DNA from: a virus
Length of the DNA stretch: 31,248 nucleotides
Virus record (IMG/VR): IMGVR_UViG_3300025646_000204
Coordinates: 1-31,248 of that record
Direction: 5' to 3' (one strand)
The stretch's first letter is position 1, and the number at the start of each line of letters is the position of its first letter. This document shows positions 21,442 through 27,739 of the stretch, in pieces. The position numbers were made by a program, and so were the translations under genes. Under the pieces are notes generated by a model that saw nothing but the letters and a program-made list of their open reading frames with translations, was not told the DNA's origin and did not search any database.

Positions 21442-22323
21442 TTAATCTAGTAGTTTTGCAAAAGTAGCAGGACCTGCAATACCGTCTGCTTTCAGACCAT
21501 TCTTCTCTTGCCATGCTTTAAGAGCACGTTCAGTGCCTGGTCCAAAGTCACCATCAGCATTAATACCTAGTGCTTTCTGCATGATCTTTACACCTTCACC
21601 CTTACAACCACGACGTAGAACACCAATATCATCTGCTACATCGTCATCTTTTTCCTCAACGATAGCTACCTTCGGCGCCGGCTGACCAAGGATCTTAAGA
21701 GCTTCTTCCCACCGGCGAACACGATCCTCTAGACCAATAGTACCACCATTGATCTTTTTGCTCAAACCTACAATATCACCTGCATCCGCAAATGTATTGA
21801 GTTTATTAGTATGCCAGAACCAGCATGCTGATTCAACAGCACCCTTTTCAGTTGCAACATACTCAGCTGCTTCCTCTGCGGACATACCAATAGTCTTACC
21901 AAATGCTGTATAGTTATTACGGCCGGTAAGTTGTTTTAGTCCACGACCACGGAATCTCCAACCGTCGCCTGCTTTAGTGTTACCCATTGCACCTTGCTTA
22001 CTACGGAACTCGTCTTGGTAAACATAGTTTGCAATTTTCTCTGGGTTCCGAGCATACTCAGCCGCATTACGCTTTGGCGCAGGACCAAAGTAACGACCGA
22101 ACACTGCATTCAGAGATTTCTCGGAATAATTTAGATTCTCTTCCAGGATACGGAAGTCACCTGATTCATGAGCACATTGTGCAATAAAACCAGCAATTCG
22201 TTGTGGGGTATTAATTTCGTATTTTGGTAGGATTTCCTTGAGTGCAGCATGCCATTTACCAGCGGCAGCTTTATTACTAGGAATCATTGCGGCCAAGTGG
22301 CCTTCTTCAAGTTTAAATGACAT
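21442..22323 (-). CDS. endolysin: GH19 chitinase-like lysozyme plus peptidoglycan-binding domain
   Basis: 293 residues. The N-terminal domain (about 1-215) is glycoside hydrolase family 19-like: AGFIAQCAHESGDFRILEENLNY contains the catalytic Glu (AHE, residue 53) and a second Glu near 61, and FRGRGLKQLTGRNNY and ESACWFWHTNKLN follow. The C-terminal part (about 228-293) has the peptidoglycan-binding-1 repeat RRGCKGEGVKIMQKAL with NADGDFGPGTERALKAWQ and DGIAGPATFAKLL. No signal peptide, so it probably needs a holin. It overlaps the SGNH gene stop by 1 nt. Confidence 0.93.
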   Translation of the reverse strand: MSFKLEEGHLAAMIPSNKAAAGKWHAALKEILPKYEINTPQRIAGFIAQCAHESGDFRILEENLNYSEKSLNAVFGRYFGPAPKRNAAEYARNPEKIANYVYQDEFRSKQGAMGNTKAGDGWRFRGRGLKQLTGRNNYTAFGKTIGMSAEEAAEYVATEKGAVESACWFWHTNKLNTFADAGDIVGLSKKINGGTIGLEDRVRRWEEALKILGQPAPKVAIVEEKDDDVADDIGVLRRGCKGEGVKIMQKALGINADGDFGPGTERALKAWQEKNGLKADGIAGPATFAKLLD

Positions 22324-23024
22324 TATTTACCTCTACTTTTAATTTGATTTAGTATTTCTTCTGCGGTTTGTTCATTTGAAAGTTTTCCAGGATGTACTAG
22401 ATCCCTTGCAAGATCTAATTTTGCAAATTTAGTAATATTATAAAATTTAATATTATATTCATGACAAATGTGTTTTAAGGCATATAATCCTTTTAAATTA
22501 TTAATATCCCAATGTTTATCACTCAACATATCTTCTTGCTTATTTATTATTATTTGCTCACATATATTTCCTTTTTTTATTTTTTCACATCTTCTTTCAA
22601 AAAGATTCATAAATACAACGGCGGTGGGTTTTAACTTAGGAATCCAATAATGACCTATACGAAAAGAAGAATCCGCCCCACCTGCACCTACTCCTAAGTT
22701 ATAATTTTTTAAATTTAACTCTTTTGCAATAATAGATGTAAAAGAATGTTCTATTTTTATACCTATACCTACTGTATAACTACAACCCAAAAATAAAATA
22801 CTAGGTATAGAAACATCTTCAAATTCATCAGACCTAAACCCGTATGAATTAAAACTATAGTTTATTTCTGTATCCAACCACCCAAAAGTTTTTAATATGG
22901 ATCTTCTATCCCTACATTCCCTAAAATGATAAAATCTTCTTTCGGTATCCATTGGTAAAAACTTAACGGTTTGATTTATTAATTTCGGATATGCTGAATA
23001 TAAGGGGTCGAAATCATAAATCAT
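22323..23024 (-). CDS. SGNH/GDSL-type hydrolase
   Basis: 233 residues with the four SGNH blocks. FLGCSYTVG carries the nucleophile Ser82, NLGVGAGG (109-116) the Gly block, FMNLFERR the Asn140 block, and DLVHPGKL (D208-x-x-H211) the catalytic Asp-His. Such enzymes are esterases or deacetylases. It is AT-rich like the radical SAM genes. It overlaps the 25-residue ORF (ATGA) and the endolysin gene follows with a 1-nt overlap, placing it in a lysis-linked operon. Deacetylation of peptidoglycan or envelope sugars would fit but is an inference. No signal peptide visible. Confidence 0.85.
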   Translation of the reverse strand: MIYDFDPLYSAYPKLINQTVKFLPMDTERRFYHFRECRDRRSILKTFGWLDTEINYSFNSYGFRSDEFEDVSIPSILFLGCSYTVGIGIKIEHSFTSIIAKELNLKNYNLGVGAGGADSSFRIGHYWIPKLKPTAVVFMNLFERRCEKIKKGNICEQIIINKQEDMLSDKHWDINNLKGLYALKHICHEYNIKFYNITKFAKLDLARDLVHPGKLSNEQTAEEILNQIKSRGK

Positions 23025-23098
23025 TTTTCATCTGAGTCTTTTCTTTGTTCTCTCAATTGCCTCAATATCCACTCATAATAACGTTCTTGTTTTTCCAT
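23021..23098 (-). CDS. very small ORF, 25 residues
   Basis: A 25-codon ORF, MEKQERYYEWILRQLREQRK onward, whose ATG overlaps the previous gene's stop (TAATG) and whose TGA overlaps the next gene's ATG (ATGA). No clear Shine-Dalgarno. The tight double overlap suggests a coupled micro-gene or a coupling bridge to the SGNH gene. Confidence 0.45.
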   Translation of the reverse strand: MEKQERYYEWILRQLREQRKDSDEK

Positions 23099-23304
23099 TA
23101 GTACAATTTCTTTACTTTGTAACTAAAAGGTTTTACGGAATTAAGTTCTACTGCTAAACCTTCCTCATTAATACCTTTTAAAGCGGTATTTGAAAGTTTC
23201 TTGATATGTTGTAATTTATAGACACTTTTATTACCATTCTCTTCGGTAATTTCAACAATGTAAAGATCATTGAAAAGTCTATAAAGCCAGCTTCTTTTTT
23301 TCAT
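23098..23304 (-). CDS. small hypothetical protein
   Basis: 68 residues starting MKKRSWLYRLFNDLYIVEIT, with beta-strand-like alternation and a lysine-rich end (VKPFSYKVKKLY). It starts 1 nt after the 87-residue gene stops and is followed by overlapping genes toward the endolysin. Not recognised. Confidence 0.65.
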   Translation of the reverse strand: MKKRSWLYRLFNDLYIVEITEENGNKSVYKLQHIKKLSNTALKGINEEGLAVELNSVKPFSYKVKKLY

Positions 23305-23305
23305 A

Positions 23306-23569
23306 CTAGTTACCGGTATAAATTTTTTGAATATAATCCTCGAACTGTTCGACCTTATTAAGTCGATCAGGCCATAGTATATATTCCTTTTCCGGATTCT
23401 TCTTCAAGTTATTCAGTAGGGGAGTGATTGCGTTGTACAAATTATCAAGTCTGGTTTGTACATCCTTGGCGACACCTTCGGCATCCTTGGCAAGACTTGT
23501 GACTGCTTGGACGATATGTAATTCTTCTTCATCAACTGCAGTGAATCCGAAATCAAAGAAATCTGCCAT
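23306..23569 (-). CDS. small acidic helical protein
   Basis: 87 residues starting MADFFDFGFTAVDEEELHIVQ, helical with a coiled-coil-like middle (VAKDVQTRLDNLYNAITPLLNNLKK). I recall related proteins in T4-like marine phages but no function. GAGG 9 nt upstream supports the ATG. A late promoter at 23593-23600 suggests a late or structural-time role. Confidence 0.75.
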   Translation of the reverse strand: MADFFDFGFTAVDEEELHIVQAVTSLAKDAEGVAKDVQTRLDNLYNAITPLLNNLKKNPEKEYILWPDRLNKVEQFEDYIQKIYTGN

Positions 23570-23592
23570 TGGTTGATCCTCAAATTAATACC

Positions 23593-23600
23593 TATTTATA
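23593..23600 (-). promoter_or_regulatory. T4-type late promoter
   Basis: TATAAATAGG on the minus strand, 24 nt before the 87-residue gene and immediately after the 3' end of tRNA-Gly. Confidence 0.8.
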
Positions 23601-23601
23601 T

Positions 23602-23675
23602 TGGAGCGGGTAGGGAGAATCGAACTCCACTCTTCACGGCTTGGAAGGCCGGAGACTCACCTTGAGCTTACCCGC
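23602..23675 (-). tRNA. tRNA-Gly (UCC)
   Basis: 74 nt with encoded CCA. The 7-bp acceptor GCGGGTA/TACCCGC is perfect, with U73 as usual for Gly. The T-arm has GTTCGAT and the anticodon loop is CTTCCAA. The anticodon stem has four canonical pairs and one C-U mismatch. Confidence 0.88.
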
Positions 23676-23684
23676 AATAATAAA

Positions 23685-23812
23685 GTAGGCAGGTGCGGTA
23701 TCTCTCTTCGTCTCCAACGTTTCCGAGTGCCCATGCTCCTTTTACAGTTTGGCCAAACTGCTCTGAACATATGCCTATGATCACTTGGCTTGTTCAGACT
23801 TTCCTTACCTAC
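23685..23812 (-). ncRNA. candidate structured RNA between tRNA-Pro and tRNA-Gly
   Basis: No tRNA or ORF occupies this stretch, but on the minus strand it has a closing 7-bp helix (GTAGGTA/TGCCTAC, one G-U). Inside are an 8-bp perfect hairpin TCTGAACA/TGTTCAGA with a GCC/GGC inner pairing, and the perfect palindrome CAGTTTGGCCAAACTG (23745-23760). Its place in a tRNA cluster resembles T4 stable RNAs C and D. It contains GGAAAGTC, which also occurs in RNase P RNA, but no matching second P4 strand was found. Confidence 0.5.
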
Positions 23813-23832
23813 AGACCCCAAAAAGGGGACAT

Positions 23833-23909
23833 TGGTCTCGGTGGAGAGATTCGAACTCCCGACCCTCTGGTCCCAAACCAGATGCTCTACCAAGCTGAGC
23901 TACACCGAG
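23833..23909 (-). tRNA. tRNA-Pro (UGG)
   Basis: 77 nt with encoded CCA. Acceptor CTCGGTG/CACCGAG, A73, anticodon loop TTTGGGA, T-loop TTCGAAT. A late promoter lies 12 nt upstream. Confidence 0.95.
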
Positions 23910-24134
23910 TTATCTTTTTGTATTTATATACACCCATTCACAATCAGACTTTGCCGACTGAAGAGATCTACGATGCCACGGAGTGTTCTTTTTGATTTGT
24001 ACCTCGAACCTCCGTGGCCCTTTACCTTTATTACGAATAGTAGCAATCTGCCAAGGACCATCATACATCACATGGATGTTTTCACACGTGTTTGTATCAC
24101 GCTCCCTTAGCCACCTGATTCCCACCATTTCCAT
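23910..24134 (-). CDS. small hypothetical protein
   Basis: Up to 74 residues, start uncertain (overlaps the previous gene; no strong Shine-Dalgarno). The conserved-looking part is DGPWQIATIRNKGKGPRRFEV, then IKKNTPWHRRSLQSAKSDCEW, which is basic and compact and resembles small early phage proteins. The stop lies directly before tRNA-Pro and overlaps no tRNA base. The late promoter 23921-23928 lies inside its C-terminal codons. Confidence 0.65.
   Translation of the reverse strand: MEMVGIRWLRERDTNTCENIHVMYDGPWQIATIRNKGKGPRRFEVQIKKNTPWHRRSLQSAKSDCEWVYINTKR
23921..23928 (-). promoter_or_regulatory. late promoter upstream of tRNA-Pro
   Basis: TATAAATA on the minus strand, ending 12 nt before the 5' end of tRNA-Pro; the expected transcription start is about 6 nt before the tRNA. 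Confidence 0.65.
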
Positions 24135-24345
24135 ATTCCATAATCAAATCATCAACCAAATCACATACAAAGTCAACATCCTTCTGTGTCATAGGGGAAA
24201 GAGCACCGGACATGATACCCATAGTGATTTGTTCTTCAATGTTCTCACGATTGCACTTGCCATTTACGATAGGCTGGTGAAAATTATTCCGAAGAACATC
24301 GAATACAACAACACCAGTTTCAGCAGCGGTAAGATAGGTAGTCAT
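24097..24345 (-). CDS. small hypothetical protein
   Basis: 82 residues starting MTTYLTAAETGVVVFDVLRNN, helical and acidic (TQKDVDFVCDLVDDLIMEYG). GAGG 7 nt upstream supports the start. It is in a run of overlapping small genes from 25283 down to 23910, all in the same direction. Not recognised. Confidence 0.7.
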   Translation of the reverse strand: MTTYLTAAETGVVVFDVLRNNFHQPIVNGKCNRENIEEQITMGIMSGALSPMTQKDVDFVCDLVDDLIMEYGNGGNQVAKGA

Positions 24346-24461
24346 AGTGTCACCTCATAGACAGAGAATTGGAATCCGGCAGATTTGCCATAAGCTTCGG
24401 CTTTATCACGAGACGTAAAGTGATACACAGAACGTATATTATAGAAATCACATGCCCACAT
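24342..24461 (-). CDS. small hypothetical protein
   Basis: 39 residues from the ATG at 24459-24461 (AAGGAAG 7 nt upstream): MWACDFYNIRSVYHFTSRDK, then AEAYGKSAGFQFSVYEVTL. Short alpha/beta pattern. It overlaps the previous gene by 14 nt and the next by 4 nt. A longer frame upstream lacks a ribosome site. Confidence 0.65.
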   Translation of the reverse strand: MWACDFYNIRSVYHFTSRDKAEAYGKSAGFQFSVYEVTL

Positions 24462-24681
24462 TATCAACTTCCTTTGCAAATGCTTCATATATCTCGTTGA
24501 AGGAACCGTAGCTGTTGCTGCTAACACCTGTCAAGATCTGAGGGTCTTGAATATAACTACCTACAAGTTTACCCCAAGACCATGTGTTAGAGCGATGATC
24601 ATCATCTTCATAGATCTCGTTAACAAGTACGTATCCATTATAGATGTAGTGTTCATCAAAGGTATTCAGATTATATTGCAT
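24448..24681 (-). CDS. small hypothetical protein
   Basis: 77 residues from the ATG at 24681 (AAGGA 6 nt upstream). Starts MQYNLNTFDEHYIYNGYVLVNEIY, acidic and aromatic-rich. Member of the 25283-23910 run of small early genes. Not recognised. Confidence 0.65.
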   Translation of the reverse strand: MQYNLNTFDEHYIYNGYVLVNEIYEDDDHRSNTWSWGKLVGSYIQDPQILTGVSSNSYGSFNEIYEAFAKEVDNVGM

Positions 24682-24690
24682 CACATATCC

Positions 24691-24879
24691 TTATCCAAAA
24701 AAGAACCAGTTCCAGTAAGCAATTACCAAAATGATTGGTGTCCAGATCCGCCAGAGAGAGATGTTAAGACGGTTAGTCACATTGTCACGAGCCGTAATCG
24801 ACAAAACCACAAAGGCAAAGATGACCATCGCCAACCAGCCATGAGCAACAATACCTACAGTATACATGATCCAATCCAT
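24691..24879 (-). CDS. small membrane protein
   Basis: 62 residues with two likely membrane segments: IMYTVGIVAHGWLAMVIFAF (4-24 region) and IWTPIILVIAYWNWFFFG at the end, joined by a basic loop (TARDNVTNRL). The ATG overlaps the previous gene's TGA. Function unknown; two-helix membrane proteins of this size are common in early T4-like regions. Confidence 0.7.
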   Translation of the reverse strand: MDWIMYTVGIVAHGWLAMVIFAFVVLSITARDNVTNRLNISLWRIWTPIILVIAYWNWFFFG

Positions 24880-25283
24880 CACACAACCTCATAAAGCATT
24901 TGGTTCATAGCTTCCTGAATCGGAAGCTCTTTAGCAGCACTATAGCTGAGACCGAAGTGGTAGCAGAAGTAACTAGGACCATAACGAAGATCGATATCAT
25001 CGAACTCTTCGGCTTCCATGATCCACTTGAGAGCCTGGACCTCGTCCTTGGCACCAAGGAGCATGGTACCCTGGATCCGCTGATGCAGAGCAATCATAGC
25101 CTCTGCTTCCAACCGACGTTCACGGTCCATGGTTTCCTCTAGTTCCTTACAAAGATTATCCCACATTGCCTGGCGGGTATCATCGCCGCACTGAGTCCAC
25201 TCTTCCCAGAAGTATTCAGTAGGACGGAAACCACGAGCATCTTTGTGGAGGTCAGAAACAATGTTTTCGTCGAAGGTATACAT
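24879..25283 (-). CDS. conserved early phage protein
   Basis: 134 residues starting MYTFDENIVSDLHKDARGFRP, a start shared by a family found across many tailed phages and always of unknown function. Aromatic/acidic helical protein with W28-type YFWEEW and a coiled RERRLEAEAMIALHQRIQ middle. It heads a run of small genes under an early promoter (25313-25341). Its start codon lies inside one arm of a 13-bp inverted repeat. Confidence 0.82.
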   Translation of the reverse strand: MYTFDENIVSDLHKDARGFRPTEYFWEEWTQCGDDTRQAMWDNLCKELEETMDRERRLEAEAMIALHQRIQGTMLLGAKDEVQALKWIMEAEEFDDIDLRYGPSYFCYHFGLSYSAAKELPIQEAMNQMLYEVV

Positions 25284-25351
25284 GGGGGGTTCCTTTCAAT
25301 CCCTATAGTAGTAATATAATACTTCTATAGTAAAAGTAAACCCCCCATGTA
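25279..25351. repeat. 13-bp inverted repeat flanking an early promoter and covering a start codon
   Basis: TACATGGGGGGTT (25279-25291) and AACCCCCCATGTA (25339-25351) are exact reverse complements. The first arm contains the start codon and leader of the gene at 25283. The second overlaps the -35 of its promoter. Only RNA reading through from gp32 carries both arms. Confidence 0.85.
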
Positions 25352-25408
25352 CATTTTTTTTCAAAAAAGTTTTGTTAAAAAACAATCACTTATAAAATTA
25401 TTTGAAAA
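25281..25408 (-). repeat. promoter-leader cassette, copy A
   Basis: This stretch, from the gp32 stop region through T-rich tracts, GGGGGGTTTAC, AGAAGT, TTATATTACTACTAT and TGAAAGGAA to CCCCATG, is repeated with changes at 28759-28890 (copy B). The most conserved part is the promoter and leader. Confidence 0.75.
25313..25341 (-). promoter_or_regulatory. early promoter
   Basis: GTTTAC (25336-25341), 17-nt spacer and TATATT (25313-25318), followed by ACTACTATAGGG. Nearly repeated at 28792-28820. Confidence 0.78.
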
Positions 25409-25412
25409 AAGT

Positions 25413-26291
25413 TTAGTCCTCGTTAGCCAGTTTTGCAAAGTAGCTCATGGTATCATCGTCGTCATCCATGGAGATATTCTCTGCTGTGGGCATGGGAGCT
25501 GGAGTACGAACCTCATCCAACGCCACTTCCTGTTTAACAGTACGAGGTGCGGTTTCACCAAGGACAAGTGCCAGACGAGTCTTGAGTTCATCATAGCTCT
25601 TGTAGTTCTTAGGATCAGTCCATTCCCCAAGGTCGTATTGTTTATTATACAATGTCTCGAGTCTGGTTTCATCCCCACCGAACAGTGCTGATGCCGATTT
25701 GAAAGCCGAAGCATCATAGTTAGGATAGCTCTCAACGGTACGAATCTTAAGCACGAAGTCAGCACCCTCCCACATATCGAACGGATTCATGGGTTGTTCA
25801 TCAGGGAACTTAGGTTGCATTGCATCCATGATCTTATCAAAGATCTTTTTGCCGAAACGATAGAGTTTCACTTGACCTTCGTTCTCTGGTGCTGAAGGAT
25901 CAGATACAATAAGGACGTTAGCAATGTAACGAAGGTTACGTTTACGTTCACGCACGATTGCCTTATCGGATTCAATTCCAGAATTCCACAGTTTGGAATT
26001 CAATTCGGCAATAGGATCCTGTTGACCAATAGAGGTAAGCGATTTTTCAATATACCACTGACCAGTTGGCCCCTTAAAGGCGTGATCCCAATAACGCACC
26101 CAAGGTGTACTAGCACTTGCAAGACCAGGAAGGAAACGAATTACCGCATAGCCATTACCAGCCTTATCACGCTGGGGATACCAAAAGCGATCATCCTTGG
26201 AACCAGATTGAGATGTTCCCGAGGCCTCTGTTGCTTTTTGAACCAGTGCTGAGAGGTCGGTACGATTACGTTTTAGATTTGCAAAAGACAT
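25413..26291 (-). CDS. 32: single-stranded DNA-binding protein gp32
   Basis: 292 residues. Coats single-stranded DNA during replication, recombination and repair. Shows the gp32 order: basic N-terminus (MSFANLKRNRTDLSALVQK) for cooperative binding, the OB-fold core with DDRFWYPQRDKAGNGYAVIRFLP and VRYWDHAFKGPTGQWYIEKS, then ANVLIVSDP and VKLYRFGKKIFDKI. It ends in an acidic tail (MDDDDDTMSYFAKLANED) for partner binding. Unlike T4 gp32 it has no cysteine at all, so the zinc site is missing. GGAG 8 nt upstream. Early promoter at 26334-26363. Confidence 0.95.
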   Translation of the reverse strand: MSFANLKRNRTDLSALVQKATEASGTSQSGSKDDRFWYPQRDKAGNGYAVIRFLPGLASASTPWVRYWDHAFKGPTGQWYIEKSLTSIGQQDPIAELNSKLWNSGIESDKAIVRERKRNLRYIANVLIVSDPSAPENEGQVKLYRFGKKIFDKIMDAMQPKFPDEQPMNPFDMWEGADFVLKIRTVESYPNYDASAFKSASALFGGDETRLETLYNKQYDLGEWTDPKNYKSYDELKTRLALVLGETAPRTVKQEVALDEVRTPAPMPTAENISMDDDDDTMSYFAKLANED

Positions 26292-26333
26292 ATGTATTCT
26301 CCGTATGTTTAAATATATTTTGTATGTTTTTGT

Positions 26334-26363
26334 ATAGTATCATATTAAGTGTGATGTGTAAAC
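26334..26363 (-). promoter_or_regulatory. early promoter for gp32
   Basis: GTTTAC (26358-26363), 18-nt spacer ending ATATGA, and TACTAT (26334-26339). Confidence 0.82.
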
Positions 26364-26366
26364 CAT

Positions 26367-26591
26367 TTAAATTGGTAGTGTATTTTGCCTAGGTAGAAAA
26401 TTTAAATTCCTTGCCTCAGCCTCAATCTTGTCCTTGATAATACCAGTAATATATTTACTTACATCTTCAACTTCAAGATTATTCTCATTGCAAATATTTA
26501 TGACGGCTTCAATATAACTAAGCCGTTTCTCGTGTACGACGCTTTCGACCATTTTTGTGAATTGATTCTTGTTCAGAAATTGTACTTCCAT
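26367..26591 (-). CDS. 33: late-transcription coactivator gp33
   Basis: 74 residues from the ATG at 26591 (GAGG upstream), starting MEVQFLNKNQFTKMVES. The core MVESVVHEKRLSYIEAVINICNENNLEVEDVSKYITGIIKDKIEAEA aligns by eye with T4 gp33 (KMVEEFGMSYLEAT to IIEKIQSEA). In T4, gp33 links RNA polymerase to the sliding clamp at late promoters. The TATAAATA sites in this window support that role. Its 5' end overlaps the upstream gene by 74 nt. Position next to gene 32 matches the T4 region rnh-dsbA-33-59-32. Confidence 0.85.
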   Translation of the reverse strand: MEVQFLNKNQFTKMVESVVHEKRLSYIEAVINICNENNLEVEDVSKYITGIIKDKIEAEARNLNFLPRQNTLPI

Positions 26592-27147
26592 TATCTCCCT
26601 CATATACCTTTCCAAGATCAGTATAATAAACTCCAACGGTCCGCTTTGGAGTGCCGTCCGGATAATAAGCCATTTTTACACAGGTGTGTTGAATGGTATT
26701 TTCCATGTGCTCACCTGACTTGTGATCAAAATAAACACCATATTTTAAATAACCTTCAAGGTTTTGTACATATGTAGCTACAACATTGTACGTATTTCTT
26801 TCAGATGATTCTTTACTATCCTTGAAATGTTTTACAGAAGAAAGAATTTCCTTCTGTGTATTAATCCACTGTTTAACTTTTTTAAGAGACAAAGGATGTT
26901 CATCAGGCAAATTACGAACCGTTTCATCATATGATGAATTTTTTGCAGGTTCACGAGCTTCTCTTGCCTTCGCCAGACGTTCGGCAGCAATTGCCTTTTG
27001 TTCTGGTGTCATTTCCTTACGAGGTTTCCGAGTCTTTTTTCTTTTTACAAGTTCGGATAGTGCGGCCTTTTGTTTTGCTTCACGTGTGGCTTTAGCTTTT
27101 GCTGTCTTACGAGCAATAGCCTCTTTTGTCATAGGGCGTCTAGCCAT
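26518..27147 (-). CDS. conserved basic protein in the gp33 neighbourhood
   Basis: 209 residues starting MARRPMTKEAIARKTAKAKATREAKQ. The N-terminal 70 residues are K/R/A-rich, ending in AKAREAREPAKNSSY. Then comes a conserved-looking domain, LPDEHPLSLKKVKQWINTQKEI, followed by VYFDHKSGEHMENTIQHTCVKMAYYPDGTPKR. Its position beside gene 33 suggests a role in transcription or DNA binding (dsbA or gp59 occupy this place in T4, but no similarity was noticed). AGAGG precedes the ATG. Confidence 0.75.
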   Translation of the reverse strand: MARRPMTKEAIARKTAKAKATREAKQKAALSELVKRKKTRKPRKEMTPEQKAIAAERLAKAREAREPAKNSSYDETVRNLPDEHPLSLKKVKQWINTQKEILSSVKHFKDSKESSERNTYNVVATYVQNLEGYLKYGVYFDHKSGEHMENTIQHTCVKMAYYPDGTPKRTVGVYYTDLGKVYEGDNGSTISEQESIHKNGRKRRTRETA

Positions 27148-27149
27148 AA

Positions 27150-27359
27150 TTATTCCTCTAGCTTAAGGAGTTCAATTTCGCCTTTGATATTTTTTTGAGA
27201 TTTAAGGTAACCATCCTTGATAAGATAGTTAATAGTATTTTCAACTATTTCATCTGTTTTATCTGGAATGCTCCACCTTCCAAGTAGAAAACTTACAATG
27301 AAAATACCACCGCCGATAATAGCAGTAGCAATATAGGGGTTTACAGTAATTTCAATCAA
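27150..27359 (-). CDS. small membrane protein
   Basis: 69 residues, start TTG at 27359 overlapping the previous stop (TTGA), with one membrane helix (IATAIIGGGIFIVSFLLG, residues 10-27) and a soluble C-terminus (DEIVENTINYLIKDGYLKSQ). No clear Shine-Dalgarno besides AGG. Function unknown. Confidence 0.62.
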   Translation of the reverse strand: MIEITVNPYIATAIIGGGIFIVSFLLGRWSIPDKTDEIVENTINYLIKDGYLKSQKNIKGEIELLKLEE

Positions 27360-27709
27360 GAGTCAACAACCTGCCATGATAGAATTTTATCAATTTCAAT
27401 ATTAATCCATATATTATTGTTAGTAGAATAAATTTTTAACCAGTTTGGAATAATAAATGGTGAATCATTATTTTCAATAGACCGGATTATATCACTTCTA
27501 TCTGAATCAGAGCCTTCCCATAAACCTAAATGATAATCCGAAAATATAATTGATTTATCATATCTATTTAAATCATCTTCAGAACCTGGGATTAGATCTC
27601 TAATTAAAGTACCTTTAATATTAAGTACTACATCACCTTTTTGATATTGAAAATATACAATATTATTTCTTACAAGATTGTAGAAATCTTCAAATGTGGT
27701 TACAGCCAT
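27356..27709 (-). CDS. hypothetical protein under a late promoter
   Basis: 117 residues starting MAVTTFEDFYNLVRNNIVYF, with KGDVVLNIKGTLIRDLIP, and a C-terminus IEIDKILSWQVVDS. Low GC, alpha/beta pattern. GGGAG 7 nt upstream and a TATAAATA late promoter (27741-27748) support the start. Not recognised. Confidence 0.7.
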   Translation of the reverse strand: MAVTTFEDFYNLVRNNIVYFQYQKGDVVLNIKGTLIRDLIPGSEDDLNRYDKSIIFSDYHLGLWEGSDSDRSDIIRSIENNDSPFIIPNWLKIYSTNNNIWINIEIDKILSWQVVDS

Positions 27710-27739
27710 TTGCCGTCTCCCATTAGAGTTAAACTACAA

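Noticed and set aside
23795-23812. RNase P RNA homology from GGAAAGTC
   Set aside because: Only the octamer matches; the distant strand and conserved regions of RNase P RNA were not found.
23693-24360. Several long plus-strand and minus-strand frames across the tRNA and small-gene area
   Set aside because: They cross tRNA genes, lack ribosome sites and give low-complexity products. They are antisense or shifted readings of the real elements.
24461-24527. N-terminal extension of the 39-residue protein
   Set aside because: No ribosome site, and it overlaps the preceding gene heavily. The internal ATG has AAGGAAG.
25500-25560. EVALDE in gp32 as a gp21-type site
   Set aside because: gp32 is not a capsid protein and the site lies in the C-terminal linker. 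It is a reminder that L-x-E alone is not specific.
26022-26392. Plus-strand frames antisense to gp32
   Set aside because: No ribosome site; sequence is explained by gp32 and its promoter.
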